Assembly (NCBI GenBank): GCA_000507305.1
Contig: DF240444.1
Location: 1 to 64,000, forward strand
Length of the DNA stretch: 64,000 bases
Direction of reading: 5' to 3'
Source: Breviolum minutum Mf 1.05b.01
Taxonomy: Eukaryota; Sar; Dinophyceae; Suessiales; Symbiodiniaceae
Under the pieces are notes generated by a model. That model was not told the DNA's origin. It ran no database searches and was given only the letters and a program-made list of their open reading frames with translations. Both the position numbers and the translations under genes were made by a program. Positions 17,944-28,248 of the stretch are shown here, piece by piece; the first letter of the stretch is position 1, and the number at the start of each line of letters is the position of its first letter.

Positions 17944-18264
17944 GGCTGCTGAGAATCGATTTCAAAACCTTTCCCAAACTTGACTTTTCCAAACTTGCTT
18001 CATGACAACCAACACACAGTGGTCCCGGGTGCCTGGGCAATCTGTTCTGGCAACTCTGAAGTGTCTACAGGAATGGGCCGGATTCTTCGCCGCTTTGGAG
18101 GCTCAGGGCTTTGCGCCCCCCGCCGTGTTGGCCGCACAGGCGTGAAAGGCGCTGCTACCTGACAGGATTTGATTTCCAACCATTGAGTGATCTCAACAAA
18201 AAGTGCCTCTCAACACCGAATCTCACAGCCTTGACCTGATTGACAAATGTTTGCATGAATTGGG
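17944..18264. other. Upstream region of the H3-fold gene
   Basis: No coding block. At 18100-18140 a GC-rich stretch (GCTTTGCGCC, then CCGCCGTG) faintly recalls the hairpin element but does not match the consensus. Confidence 0.4.
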
Positions 18265-18391
18265 ATGGCTCTCTCAAAAAAACGTGAACTGCAATCTTTC
18301 AATGTGAATCTTTCCAAAATTTGCTCTGCCGCACCCCAAAACCAAACAACGTCTGAGCACTTGTTTTGGACTGGCCCCCACCTAAGCCCAA

Positions 18392-18557
18392 GCCAAACAC
18401 CTCCAACGCCGGGGGGTTCACCACCACCCCCAAGGACGGACCTTAGCCGGGGTTCACCACCACCCCAAGGCCAAACACCTCCAACGCTGGAGGGTTCACC
18501 ACCACCCCCAAGGACGGACCTTAGTCGGGGTTCACCACCACCCCAAGGCCAAACATC
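18392..18557. repeat. 78-bp GC-rich minisatellite
   Basis: Slightly more than two copies of a 78-bp unit containing CCAAACACCTCCAACGC and GGTTCACCACCACCCC. It lies in a plus-strand open frame (18265-18711) whose product would be a PPPP/RTDLSRGS-rich peptide. I treat that frame as a repeat by-product. Confidence 0.88.
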
Positions 18558-18666
18558 TTCACGCCTCAGCAGGGCTCACCACTTTCTCATATCTCACCCT
18601 CCCAGGGCCAAGCCTCCGATGCAGTGGCTGCTGACGCAGCAGTTGCACCTGCACAAAAAGCAATTT

Positions 18667-19640
18667 TTTTTGAACTTTTTGATTCCAGAAATGCCAAATT
18701 GGTCGTCTTGAGAACTGTCCCTTGCAGCTCAATGCTTGGGAGGATGCAAAACAAAACACGGTATTCCAAGATCTCCTCACGAAGGTATAAAATATCATGG
18801 TTTCTCAACGCACTCGAGTGTCAGCCACCCATACCTGGATTTGAATTTGTCGGAAGCCGCCTCTTCTTTGGAAGCGCCTTCTGTCATTTTTTGAATTTGA
18901 TGGACGGAATGCTACGACATGCGAGCAGTTTCACCGGTTTTTTTTCGCAAGCTAGCTAAATCTGACCAAAACTGCCCATGATCCCAGCTGCACCTCTCTC
19001 GACGTCTTGCTCCCGGAGCTTCTCAATGGCATCCTGCTTTGGCTGTATTTTCCCATGTACACAAATTTCCCCATGTACAATAGGGTCCACTGGGCGTTTA
19101 TGTTTTGATGTCTTGATTTCTACAGATGCCTGAATGTCTGTTTTTAATGTGAAATATGTTGTGCCACCAGGGTAAATTCCCACGACGTCCAATTTGAACT
19201 TTTCCCAAGATGTCTTGAGAAAATCCTTTTCCCAAGATGCTCTTTTGGACTTTTTGGGTGCCAAAAAGCTCAAATTGGACGCCTATAAAAAATAAAACAA
19301 CGAAACTGTGGCTCCTTCGCCGTGGGCGACTGGAAGAGCGTTCTGACCATACTCCTGGCAAACATCCAGATATTTGTTTTGACACCCAATCACCTCCCTA
19401 AAAAATTTTCCACTCTAAAATCGAAACTTGCAGGAAAAGCGCCTTGCTCCCCATGAAAAATGAATACATTTGCTGCTTATGTTTACCTTCGACTATTAAA
19501 TATTGTTTTAACCGATGGGTATAAGAGGTTTTCAAAATTTTCTTTTCTAGGGACACGCCATGCCAGGAATCGAGCCACCAAACATTTTCTCAAGACGTCC
19601 AATTTGGACTTTTTGGCCGCCAAAAAGCTCAAAATGAACA
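18667..19640. repeat. Diverged copies of the fold-back element
   Basis: At 18667-18712, 19187-19286 and 19584-19632 the arm sequence GACGTCCAATTTGGACTTTT and its complement recur, with insertions. The copy at 19187 is expanded by an internal repeat of CCCAAGATG. No gene is supportable in this interval. Confidence 0.7.
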
Positions 19641-20860
19641 ACAACTGGCCTTCACCGTCGGCAACTAGGAGGCGTGGGCCATGCCAGTCGAGCTTTTTCG
19701 GTGAGTTTTGTGTTTGAAGGGTTCTGCTGAATCCGTGTTTTTAGTTGGTGGTTTTTTGAAAAACCCAGTTGATAAATATGCTCGTCAAAAATGATAACCT
19801 TGGGGAAATGCACAACTGACACCCCACAAACTAATCCAGCTCATATGATTAAATTTATGTGATGTACAAACACAATGTACAAGTTACAACTGTTAGAACC
19901 AAAGTCCTCCGACAGGTACCACATCGAATGCTTAGAATTTAGTAGAAACTTTGAAGGCAGTGGAAAAATTAGAACCTGTGCTGCATCATTGGTCCAAAAA
20001 TGATTCTAAGGTTCTGAAGTTAGGTTAGAAGTTAGAATCACCTGCAAAACTGCAAAACTCCCACCAAAAATTCAAAAAACAACTAAACTCCTGCAGAAAC
20101 CATCATGAACGATCTTCCAGAACGTTGAGACTTCACTCTTGTTTTTTTCTTTTAACGACATGATGAACGACATCGGCTGGCATAGATGCAATCATTCCAA
20201 AGGTCACCGATAGTAAATACGAGAACGAGGGAGCTCAAGCAGAAAGGCAAATCTTTGACGCATATACCGTTGATATTCCACAATTTCATCAATATTTTTG
20301 CTTTTCCTTTCCCTTTGATGAATCTCACACCAGGATTCCGTTCCAGACTACCCAACCCAGAGCGTTCCCCTCGTCCGAACAAACGGCCGAATAGAAAGTC
20401 TTCGAACAGTTCGTGGTTAAACGCCCAATGAGCCCACGAACGAAGTCTGACACACGACGTACGGATAGCTAACATCTCTCGCGTAGCGTTCGCCATCCAA
20501 TAACACAATGAACCCGTTTGTCTTCCAGAGTTCCACTGTGGCAATTCCGTGATTTCCCAACACAATTGAAGCACAAACTGTCCAGCAAACAATCGTCCCC
20601 GATAGAAACATCTTGACATCATTCCAAAAATCTGACGCTGTAGCGCCGGTAAGAAATCAGCGATGAAGAAGAGCACAACATCATCCAGTCGCACCATCGC
20701 AAATGTTACTGTCACAAGGACAAGGTTACGAGATGAGCAACGGACAAAACCTATAGAATTAAGACATGTGAGCAACGGACTAAACATATTACATCCGCCC
20801 GCGAAAGGACGTGGCTGAAATGGGTTTTGTGTGTGTCCCTCATCATTCCTGAGGATTTAA
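19641..20860. other. No firm gene; long minus-strand open frame 20152-20787
   Basis: A 211-codon minus-strand frame exists, but its composition is uneven and I recognise nothing in it. It might be a decayed gene. The AT-rich part at 19730-20140 has several GTTAGAA repeats. Confidence 0.3.
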
Positions 20861-21039
20861 TGAATGTTGATCTCAATGTGATACATGGAAACCGGTGAGT
20901 AGAGGGCGAAACAAAAGAACAAAACGCAGGCACTGCGCCGTGCGTACAGCTGCTGCCAAGGATAGCATGCGTGTCTTGAACCAAGCAACCCACTTGACAC
21001 GACATACCAACGACATCACATTGATGTGAATTCATTTCT
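20861..21039 (-). repeat. Repeated 5' region P1 (truncated copy)
   Basis: Shares long identical stretches with 21724-22003, including GAATGTTGATCTCAATGTGA, the hairpin element and CATCACATTGATGTGAATTC. Read on the minus strand, it keeps only nine codons of the downstream gene (MYHIEINIH) before TAA. It also lacks about 90 bp that are present in P2. Confidence 0.85.
20925..20947 (-). promoter_or_regulatory. 5' hairpin element, copy 6
   Basis: CGCAGGCACTGCGCCGTGCG within repeat P1, about 38 bp upstream of the nine-codon remnant. Confidence 0.68.
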
Positions 21040-21324
21040 GAATCCGTCTTAGAAAATAAAATTTACACAGTTCCGCATCATACTCATAGATCATATCATG
21101 ATATACACATGTATACAAAACAGGAACAAAGAAGCACACATCACTGCTTCCCATCTTCTCCTTCTATATTTATTACCTCTTTCCTTTTCTTTCAATTTTA
21201 AATTGACATGCAATCAAACGCTCACAGCTTTCCTTTTTTCAATGACCAAGTGTCGGATCAAGGATAACCGCATATGGGCTGCATGAAAATAGAAAATAAG
21301 AATACCAACTGTGGAATGGACACA

Positions 21325-21750
21325 TCAAGCTCGATGGAAGCAATCTCTGCAGGTCGTGAGAGAAGTTTTCAAGTTGCCGTGAAAAAGGTGGCAACTCACA
21401 GTGGCATGCAAACACCGACGGTCGTCAGCCCAAATTGGGGTCTTTTCGGAGCTGCTCATATGTAACGCTGGAAGGCATTGACACACACTGTATTCCGTGA
21501 TATGAGTGCTGTTGCGTCCTTTGAGGTGTCCACAGCCAGAAAAATGGCAGCAAAGTCCTTTTCCTTTCTGGTACAACAACGATTCAGGAGTAAGATATGT
21601 AGTCACTCGTGGAGACAGTGGGGCTTGTGACGCAGCAGTGTTATTGGTATGTGCATCGGACGCAACCACGGGCAAAGCCGCCGAGGTATCCACGTATGGA
21701 GGTGCATGGGGAGCACCGTCGGAATGAATGTTGATCTCAATGTGATACAT
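21325..21750 (-). CDS. Small unrecognised protein with Cys/His cluster
   Basis: The ATG at 21750 begins a 141-residue frame, MYHIEINIHSDGAPHAPPYV, 38 bp downstream of a hairpin element. The middle has CCHFSGCGHLKGRNSTHIT followed by CQCLPALH, which could bind zinc, though no classic finger spacing fits. The start is preferred over upstream Met codons because the hairpin and the repeated 5' region end just before it, and because the P1 copy keeps the same first nine codons. Confidence 0.45.
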   Translation of the reverse strand: MYHIEINIHSDGAPHAPPYVDTSAALPVVASDAHTNNTAASQAPLSPRVTTYLTPESLLYQKGKGLCCHFSGCGHLKGRNSTHITEYSVCQCLPALHMSSSEKTPIWADDRRCLHATVSCHLFHGNLKTSLTTCRDCFHRA

Positions 21751-22003
21751 GGAAACCGGTGAGTAGAGGGCGAGACAAAAGAACAAAACGCAGGCGCTGC
21801 GCCGTGCGTGGAAACCGTTCCTTGAAGCAAAAGCTAAAGACCAGAGCTGCTGCAAAGGATAGCATGCGTGTGCTGAACAAGCAACCCTGCCAAGTTTTCT
21901 TCCAAACTCCATGTCACTTGTTGTCTAGTAGCTTGCACGTGTCACAACATTCACTTGAGACAACATGCCAACGACATCACATTGATGTGAATTCATTTTT
22001 GAA
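21724..22003 (-). repeat. Repeated 5' region P2
   Basis: Fullest copy of the repeated upstream region. It shares its gene-proximal part with P1 and its distal part (AAAGCTAAAGACC, GAACAAGCAACCCTGCCAAG, CCAAACTCCATGTCACTTGT) with P3 upstream of the transposase-like gene. Confidence 0.85.
21789..21811 (-). promoter_or_regulatory. 5' hairpin element, copy 7
   Basis: CGCAGGCGCTGCGCCGTGCG in repeat P2, upstream of the small Cys/His ORF. Confidence 0.7.
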
Positions 22004-22284
22004 ACATTGAAACATTTCGGTTTGTTCATACAAACGTATCAAACATTTGACTCTTTTTTTTTTGCGCTTACTTGACGCCGGCACGCGTGTAGGAAGATAT
22101 CTGTACCAGAGAGCAATCTTATCGATTCACAGATGGATTTACAGAATGTCTCACGCTGTTCCTAGTAATGCCTTGTCACTTGAGTTCTTAAGCTTTGCTT
22201 GAACCGGATGACATGATCAATATTGAATTCAAGCAACACGCGTGCAAATTGATCAGCTCCCTTTTGGAGCAACCAATGGTGCAA

Positions 22285-22704
22285 CTAGGATTCACAGATG
22301 AGAATGCCAGCATAGTCACTACCAAATTGTTCGAATCCAGCACCAAGACCACATAGGAATCTAGACTTCCAAATCTTCTTGAAGTGCAAGAGAAGAATGG
22401 ATTGAGAGCTTGGCTTTTTGATGAAATCCTGTATAGGGCAGATTCTACTGCGCAAGTCTATGTGACATGTGATTCTGACAAATCCTCTGTAGATGAGGCC
22501 AATGAGAATAATGTGCTTGGCATCAACGACACAACCATGCGCACACGGGCTCGGTCCAGTCGTCTGGCCACTCATATGGACCCACACGATACACGCTGAT
22601 GCACCAACTAGTGCAGCAGTACCGGCAAAACAAAGAAGCCATCTCTTGTGCAAAACGTATACCTCGCAGTCTGGATCGAAACTGTAAACTCCAGGAAATG
22701 ACAT
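22285..22704 (-). CDS. Possible small membrane protein
   Basis: A 139-codon frame starting MSFPGVYSFDPDCEVYVLHK, 65 bp downstream of a hairpin element. Residues 22-45 (RWLLCFAGTAALVGASACIV) form one predicted membrane span. An overlapping frame begins with an ATG at 22745, closer to the hairpin, and could be used instead. No family is recognised. Confidence 0.35.
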   Translation of the reverse strand: MSFPGVYSFDPDCEVYVLHKRWLLCFAGTAALVGASACIVWVHMSGQTTGPSPCAHGCVVDAKHIILIGLIYRGFVRITCHIDLRSRICPIQDFIKKPSSQSILLLHFKKIWKSRFLCGLGAGFEQFGSDYAGILICES

Positions 22705-22768
22705 GCTCGCTATCAGGCGGCGCCCTGGACAAAGTAACCATCCACATCAGAAAAGTCTCTGAACAACT

Positions 22769-22791
22769 CGCAGGCACTACGCCGTGCGAAG
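22769..22791 (-). promoter_or_regulatory. 5' hairpin element, copy 8
   Basis: CGCAGGCACTACGCCGTGCG, one change in the loop. It lies upstream of the possible membrane protein and downstream of the ATPase gene stop. Confidence 0.65.
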
Positions 22792-22984
22792 ACCATGCTG
22801 TACCATCTCGGCACTGAACCCACAGTGGCAACCACGACCGGCTAGGGCCAAAACATGAACAAAACTTTGAATATGACACTGCGCCACATGCACGCAAGCC
22901 CGGAATGAACAAGTTTTCACAAAGCTCAGCGCGCAGGACGCCCTTTTTTCCCCACTCGGAGACATGTTGCACTACTTCAGCAAT

Positions 22985-24880
22985 TCAAAAATGCTTCACA
23001 GGCACATACAATCTTTTGCGCAACTCCTCCGCTGCCTCAACACTTGCAATTTCCGCAGCCGCCTTCTTCACATACACTGAGGGCTTTCTGCCTCGCTTTG
23101 GCCCTGCCTTGGCTTTGGGAGTAGAGCCCTGGGCAGTGGGGGAAGACAAAGGCTCTTCTTCTTGTGTCTCAGCCCCAGTCCAGAATTTCAACAAACCAGC
23201 ATCACACATTTCGCTCAATGCCTTTTTGATGTGTTCAGCTTGTACACGATTCTTCTTGTACCAAACTTGATTCCGGAGCCACAGACGAACATCATCGCTG
23301 GCAATCTTCTCCCCGACAACGGCTTTTGAGTGAACTAAGATCTCATGCTTGAGCCTGTCTTCCATTGACAAGGATGCCTTGAGCTTGAAGATGTCTTGAG
23401 CATCATCATCTGCTTTCTCCATGGCCACTGCCATGTTCCTCTCAGAGGAGTAACTCCCGGTAGTTTTCTTGAACCACTTGTAGAAAGTTAGATGCACATG
23501 CACCTGACGCAACCACAAACGCACAGCCAAGAGGAACTCATACACATTGGGCTGTGTTCTTCTTGCCTCCACCTGCTTCATGCCAGAGTCGAAGCGCCCA
23601 TAGACGCCCATGGCGAACTGGCAGATCCGCATGTTTGCGTGGGCAAGACGCAAGACATCAGTCGCCCAGAACCGTATTTTTCGACAAGAATCCTTGTCCA
23701 GGTCATACTCAGCCAAGGTTTCCTCCACAGCTTTCTTGACACCAGCATAGCAGCTCAAAGCGAAGCCATCCAGGTAGTGAGAACCTGGCTCACGCCAAGG
23801 CGTCTGGTACATCCACGCGTGCAGCTTCTCGAAAAACTCTTTGGCTGTCTGGGTGTGCACTTCAGCACTCTCAGGAGCATAGTCTGGGGCAAACACCAGA
23901 CTGAAGCGTTTGTTGAAGCCATGTGCTACAGGTTGCGCCACCCATTCTATGATCTCTGTCTGGCCAGCGACCTTGTGCAAGAATAAGTAAGGATGATGCT
24001 TGGAGCCTAAATGTATCTGGCCCTTTCCTGTCGCTTGATCATCTGCTTCACTGTGCACATAATTGTTCATCTTTTGCTTTGGTAAGTAATGAATGCCACC
24101 AGAACTCTTTTCAGACCATTGTGTGTCGTAGACATTGGCAGCCTCATCTGCAATCACCGCGGCGCGGTTGTAATTGAAAATCGCTGACCTGAGGCCTGCC
24201 ACTGTGGCGTCAGCAATGATGCACTCACGGTTCTGCATGCTGTCTGGCGCCCCCTCAGCGTGCAGCATGAAATCGGTAGTCATGGAAATCAAACATGTCT
24301 TGCGAGAGCTTGGCGGGCCTCCAATCAAAACAGGAAGGTTCGGAGCTTCGGTATGCTCTCCAACTTTGTGACCAACCCTGCGAGTGTGGTGCTCTAAGAA
24401 TGCAATGTTTGCATAAAAGCACCACGCCACAGCTTCATCGTGCAAACCATTGCCTTCGCTAAGGCTTGCCACAGCTTGCATGAAAGGCCGAGGCAAACAT
24501 TTCCGCAAGTCAAAGGAGATGTCTCCGCCGACTGCTCTGTGGCTGCGATCGTCCAAGATTGCTGCGAGAAGGTCGTGCTTCACTGTTTTGCGCAATTTCT
24601 CCGCAGTCCCCATGCCGTCAGCGAAGGCTTCCGGCAGAAGGACCTTCCGGGCCGCAACCATGGTTTCAGCCTTACCTAAATCAGCCAAAAGAGTTCGCAA
24701 CGTGTCTGCTTGTGGATTCTGGTCTCGCCACTTTTCCATTGCCGCTTCCATGTCCCTAAACCTCAAGCCAAAATCAATGTCCTCCATCTTCGGCAGGCCC
24801 GGGGAGCGTTGAGACGACGAACCCTCAGGGGATTCAGCTGCTTGACTGGACACCGGTGGTGTGTTCGGAGAACTCGCCAT
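22985..24880 (-). CDS. P-loop ATPase resembling DUF3987, with AT-hook-like C-terminus
   Basis: The ATG at 24880 gives 631 residues (MASSPNTPPVSSQAAESPEG), chosen because it follows the hairpin element by 28 bp. Walker A-like VLIGGPPSSRKTCLIS sits at about 183-199 and a Walker B-like AAVIADEAANV at about 240-250. Between them is ATVAGLRSAIFNYN, and after them is a long insert ending ATGKGQIHLGSKHHPYLFLH and FNKRFSLVFAP, the arginine-containing end of the ATPase core. This order fits DUF3987/YfjI-type helicase-like ATPases found on mobile DNA. The C-terminus has GPKRGRKPSVYVKK, an AT-hook-like DNA-binding motif. In the Walker A the usual GK pair is RK, which is odd. The gene lies 201 bp after the transposase-like ORF in the same direction. 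Confidence 0.65.
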   Translation of the reverse strand: MASSPNTPPVSSQAAESPEGSSSQRSPGLPKMEDIDFGLRFRDMEAAMEKWRDQNPQADTLRTLLADLGKAETMVAARKVLLPEAFADGMGTAEKLRKTVKHDLLAAILDDRSHRAVGGDISFDLRKCLPRPFMQAVASLSEGNGLHDEAVAWCFYANIAFLEHHTRRVGHKVGEHTEAPNLPVLIGGPPSSRKTCLISMTTDFMLHAEGAPDSMQNRECIIADATVAGLRSAIFNYNRAAVIADEAANVYDTQWSEKSSGGIHYLPKQKMNNYVHSEADDQATGKGQIHLGSKHHPYLFLHKVAGQTEIIEWVAQPVAHGFNKRFSLVFAPDYAPESAEVHTQTAKEFFEKLHAWMYQTPWREPGSHYLDGFALSCYAGVKKAVEETLAEYDLDKDSCRKIRFWATDVLRLAHANMRICQFAMGVYGRFDSGMKQVEARRTQPNVYEFLLAVRLWLRQVHVHLTFYKWFKKTTGSYSSERNMAVAMEKADDDAQDIFKLKASLSMEDRLKHEILVHSKAVVGEKIASDDVRLWLRNQVWYKKNRVQAEHIKKALSEMCDAGLLKFWTGAETQEEEPLSSPTAQGSTPKAKAGPKRGRKPSVYVKKAAAEIASVEAAEELRKRLYVPVKHF

Positions 24881-24908
24881 GCCGAAACAGGACGTTTGCG
24901 ACGGCCAA

Positions 24909-24931
24909 CGCAGGCTCGGCGCCGTGCGGAA
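24909..24931 (-). promoter_or_regulatory. 5' hairpin element, copy 9
   Basis: CGCAGGCTCGGCGCCGTGCG, 28 bp upstream of the ATPase start. Confidence 0.72.
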
Positions 24932-25080
24932 TGCTTGCGCAAAGTCTTGATCCGAAACCCTTCCGAAAGTCAAACTTGCAACAAAACAATTATAAAGCAC
25001 TTTGGCTACATTGAGTCAACGAGAAATCTACCTAGAGTACCATGGCTGCAATCCTTTTTTCTGACCATGGCTACAAGTTT

Positions 25081-28000
25081 CTACGAGGCTGACCTTTGAT
25101 CGCCCCTTACTTCAACGCGTGTGTCTGCTAGCCACGATTCAAAAGTCTGCCATCCATCTGGCTTCGTGGCACGGATTTTGGTGAAACCCATGTTGCGAGA
25201 AATTTTGCAACCAAAGGTTGCGGACACTTGGTCCCATTCCAAGCTCAACGGCCTCAAGTCATGAACGCGTTTGACCTCAACAATATCCACAGAAGCAGCC
25301 CCTCTCAAATATTCCTGGAACGGGGTCTGCAACGCTGGAGGCAAGCTCTGCGCCCACAGCTGCAAAGCACCATCGCTCACATTCGATGAAGCAGGTCCTG
25401 CCAAAAGAGCTGCCCCTGCGACCTTCGAAGACCCGGCTTCGCCAAAGAGAAACATGACACCTTCGGCAGCAAACTTGAAGACGTTGAACGTACGAGCACC
25501 TCTGTATTTTTGAGCTTCGAACATCTTGTGCCCACACGCCAACGCATCGCACCAGATAGGTTGCAGGATGCGACAATACAAAGGCGTGGTGGAAACCAAA
25601 CTCTCTTCGTCCCCACTCCGCGCTGCCTGCGCTGACACCTCTTGTACCCAAGCATCCAGCTCGCCTGCCAAGGAATGCCCTGGCGAAGCACGGAAAACCA
25701 TCGCCTCGGCTATTTTCATAATGCTTTCCACATGCTCATGCACTAACGCATCCTCCCGAGCCCAAGGTGGCAAGCCTTGTTTATGGAAATGGCGGTAGTT
25801 GAAGCGAAGATAGGCGAGATTGGACACAAAACCCCACCATTCTTCACTCATGCTGGTCGCTTCCTTTGGAAAATACTTGCCAATGTTGCTCCACAACCTT
25901 TCCTGGATGCCCGCAGCATGCAAAGCCAGAGCCGCCTCCCGCCACCGCATCAGTCCTTGCACTCGTACCGAAGCTTTCAAACGGGAGTAATGGGCGGCAA
26001 CTTTAGTGGTCCAGACACGGGCCAAACCCTTCACCTCCTTGGAAGATGTCTCGCTCCGAACTATGCCATGTCGTTTGCGAGTCTTGCGTTTGGGCTCCTT
26101 GTACCATGCTTCCAATCTTTCAACTTCCTCTAAAAAATCAGGCCGGCCCATGAAATTAAAGAAACCATATTTCAAATGCAAGTCTGCTTTCACACACTTT
26201 GTTGTGCGACAAAGCACGCCACGTGGTGGAGAGGCCCCGAAGAGTTCGCGCCACACGACGTGGTTTTGCGCCTCCTCGCTGCACAGCATGGCCCGTAACT
26301 CCTGGGCAGCGGCGGTGCTCGCCAGGGCCTGTTCCGAGGCGCGCGCCACTGTCTCTTGGACACACGCGGCTAAGAGTTCCACAGCCGCAGGACTGAGCGC
26401 GACGTCTTCCACATCCTGTTCTTGCGTTAGGCAGGCACCGCGCCGTGCCTGAGAAACTTGCTGAGGTGGAGGTGGGGCGCTGAGACGTAGAATCAAATCC
26501 TCATGGTCCTTCAAAAAGGTTCGGCAGTCATTGGCTGCTGGAGAAGCCAGTCGCCGCAAGTTGAAGAGATCATGCATGGGCTCGCCCGTCACACGAAAGA
26601 GCCAACGCACACGACTAGCATCTTCAGAAGACACGTCCACCCGACCGAACGCATCTCGGCATGGTGTGCTGGACTGCCCTTGTACTCTCAAATCTTGCCA
26701 GACCTTTCCGTAAAGTTTGGAAATCTTGATCCTGTGCTTGTGATAAGAGTCCGTTGCGTGGAAGCACGGCAAAGACTCTTCCAAGCTGAAGCCTGCCTCC
26801 AGACGCGTCTGCTTAATCTTCTGAAGCAAAGGTTTCAAATCGGCTTGGATGCACGGCCACGACTCCCCTGCCGCAAGGGACACAGGCGCGAGCAAGCTCC
26901 CATCCACCCCACACCAAGCCAAAGCAACCGTAAACTTGCGAACCTTCGCCCCGTCCACCATGGAGTACACAGATTTGGAAAGGCTATAGTTTCCATCACC
27001 GCGGATGATCTGCCCGTTGTACACAAATTGCCGGCGCTGCATGATGTCAACCCTTTTCTGCACAAAGCCAGCAAAGTAATGCAGCAACAAGTTTTTGATA
27101 GCTTGCGTGGCGGGAAGGGACATGAGAATCCACCGCAGCTGGACAACGTCCGCCAGAGCAGGACTTGCCCGCGCAGCATGCAGCACTGTGGCGGAATAGA
27201 GATCCAACATGCTTCTCCGCACTGCGCGGAGATTCAGTTTGCTGTAAAAGATCAGGAGCAGCCAAAACAACATCATTGGCGTTGCATGGAGCTTGCCATG
27301 ACGTGGGTCTTTCCCCAAAATCACTCTGCCAACGCCGAGCCGCGTGCATTCTGCGTCAATGTCAGATGACGTGACGTGCCACGTTTCAGACGCACAGTTC
27401 CTGCAGCGCCATGGAGTCATGTCCCAGACCTGAACATGTGGCACATCAAAACAAAATTCATACCGCTTGCGGTCAGAACGACGGCTAACAACGTGTGTTG
27501 GATGCATCTTCTCGTGCGCTAGCGCGCCCTCTGGCTTGACGGCGTAGCAGTTTATGGCCTCTGTCTTCAAAGAGAAAAAGGCAGGCTCTGAAGGTGCCAC
27601 TGCATCAGCCACGGCGTCTGCCTTCTCTCTTATGGAATGCACAGCACGGACAGGGTCAGCGGAAGGCCGCAGCTCCCGTAAAACCACATGTCCTGCCTTC
27701 AGTTCCACAACTTCATGTTGCAACCGCACCAACTCTAGGTCCGACGTGCTGCATGTGCTCACCTGCCCCAAAACCCACTCTCCTGCCTTCGACGAAGGCT
27801 TCAGTTCTGCCACGTCAGTCTTTCCGCAGCCCCGGCGCGTGAAAGAATCTAAAATCCACACATCCGTACCTTGCCACGAAGCAGTCAACCCACGAACAGC
27901 GGGCAAAGTTGCCGCTGGCTCCAGGGCACAAGACAATAACGAAGTATCCATCAGCCACCAATAGTTCGTGCTCGTTCGCCCAGCGGCAAGACGCCGGGCA

Positions 28001-28248
28001 ACGACGTCGACCTCCACTTCGGAGCTGGGCTGGCTCGCGCTGGTCCGATGTTTCTTTTTGGCTGGAAGCGGCAAAGAACTGGGAGCTGCTGCCTGCTTCC
28101 TTTTCCTGCTGCAGCCCACCCGCGTTGCCTTGGCGGCGACGCCCTGAAGGACTCGAGCGCCAACGGCTGGCAACGCTCCAAGCGGCTGTGTCTTCTGTGT
28201 CCTCTGTGGTGCCTTCGCTCCCGGCAACCTTTTCGGCCATGGCCGCAT
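25081..28248 (-). CDS. Large DDE-type transposase-like protein
   Basis: The ATG at 28248 (MRPWPKRLPGAKAPQ) gives 1055 residues and lies 18 bp downstream of a hairpin element. The N-terminus is basic with SRKRKQ and PAKKKHR, likely nuclear localisation signals. A CRNC motif stands at about residue 282. At about 410-425 VYNGQIIRGDGNYSLSKS gives a first acidic catalytic candidate. About 80 residues later LPCFHATDSYHKHRIKIS gives the second, with VALAWCGVDGSLLAPVSLAA between them. That is the strand-strand-helix pattern of MULE/ISXO2-like RNase H-fold transposases. The third acidic residue is not clear; the HDLFNL and EHVESI regions are candidates. No terminal inverted repeats were found. It could equally be a domesticated transposase. 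A hairpin-element copy lies inside the coding sequence at 26430. Confidence 0.6.
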   Translation of the reverse strand: MRPWPKRLPGAKAPQRTQKTQPLGALPAVGARVLQGVAAKATRVGCSRKRKQAAAPSSLPLPAKKKHRTSASQPSSEVEVDVVARRLAAGRTSTNYWWLMDTSLLSCALEPAATLPAVRGLTASWQGTDVWILDSFTRRGCGKTDVAELKPSSKAGEWVLGQVSTCSTSDLELVRLQHEVVELKAGHVVLRELRPSADPVRAVHSIREKADAVADAVAPSEPAFFSLKTEAINCYAVKPEGALAHEKMHPTHVVSRRSDRKRYEFCFDVPHVQVWDMTPWRCRNCASETWHVTSSDIDAECTRLGVGRVILGKDPRHGKLHATPMMLFWLLLIFYSKLNLRAVRRSMLDLYSATVLHAARASPALADVVQLRWILMSLPATQAIKNLLLHYFAGFVQKRVDIMQRRQFVYNGQIIRGDGNYSLSKSVYSMVDGAKVRKFTVALAWCGVDGSLLAPVSLAAGESWPCIQADLKPLLQKIKQTRLEAGFSLEESLPCFHATDSYHKHRIKISKLYGKVWQDLRVQGQSSTPCRDAFGRVDVSSEDASRVRWLFRVTGEPMHDLFNLRRLASPAANDCRTFLKDHEDLILRLSAPPPPQQVSQARRGACLTQEQDVEDVALSPAAVELLAACVQETVARASEQALASTAAAQELRAMLCSEEAQNHVVWRELFGASPPRGVLCRTTKCVKADLHLKYGFFNFMGRPDFLEEVERLEAWYKEPKRKTRKRHGIVRSETSSKEVKGLARVWTTKVAAHYSRLKASVRVQGLMRWREAALALHAAGIQERLWSNIGKYFPKEATSMSEEWWGFVSNLAYLRFNYRHFHKQGLPPWAREDALVHEHVESIMKIAEAMVFRASPGHSLAGELDAWVQEVSAQAARSGDEESLVSTTPLYCRILQPIWCDALACGHKMFEAQKYRGARTFNVFKFAAEGVMFLFGEAGSSKVAGAALLAGPASSNVSDGALQLWAQSLPPALQTPFQEYLRGAASVDIVEVKRVHDLRPLSLEWDQVSATFGCKISRNMGFTKIRATKPDGWQTFESWLADTRVEVRGDQRSAS
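26430..26452 (-). repeat. Hairpin element inside the transposase-like CDS
   Basis: The core CAGGCACCGCGCCGTGCCTG is a palindrome with 7-bp arms around six loop bases. It encodes QARRGACL in frame. Together with the copy at 10369 it shows the longest stems of the set. Confidence 0.75.

Noticed and set aside
18265-18711. Proline-rich plus-strand ORF
   Set aside because: Most of it is a 78-bp minisatellite and no family or start context supports it.
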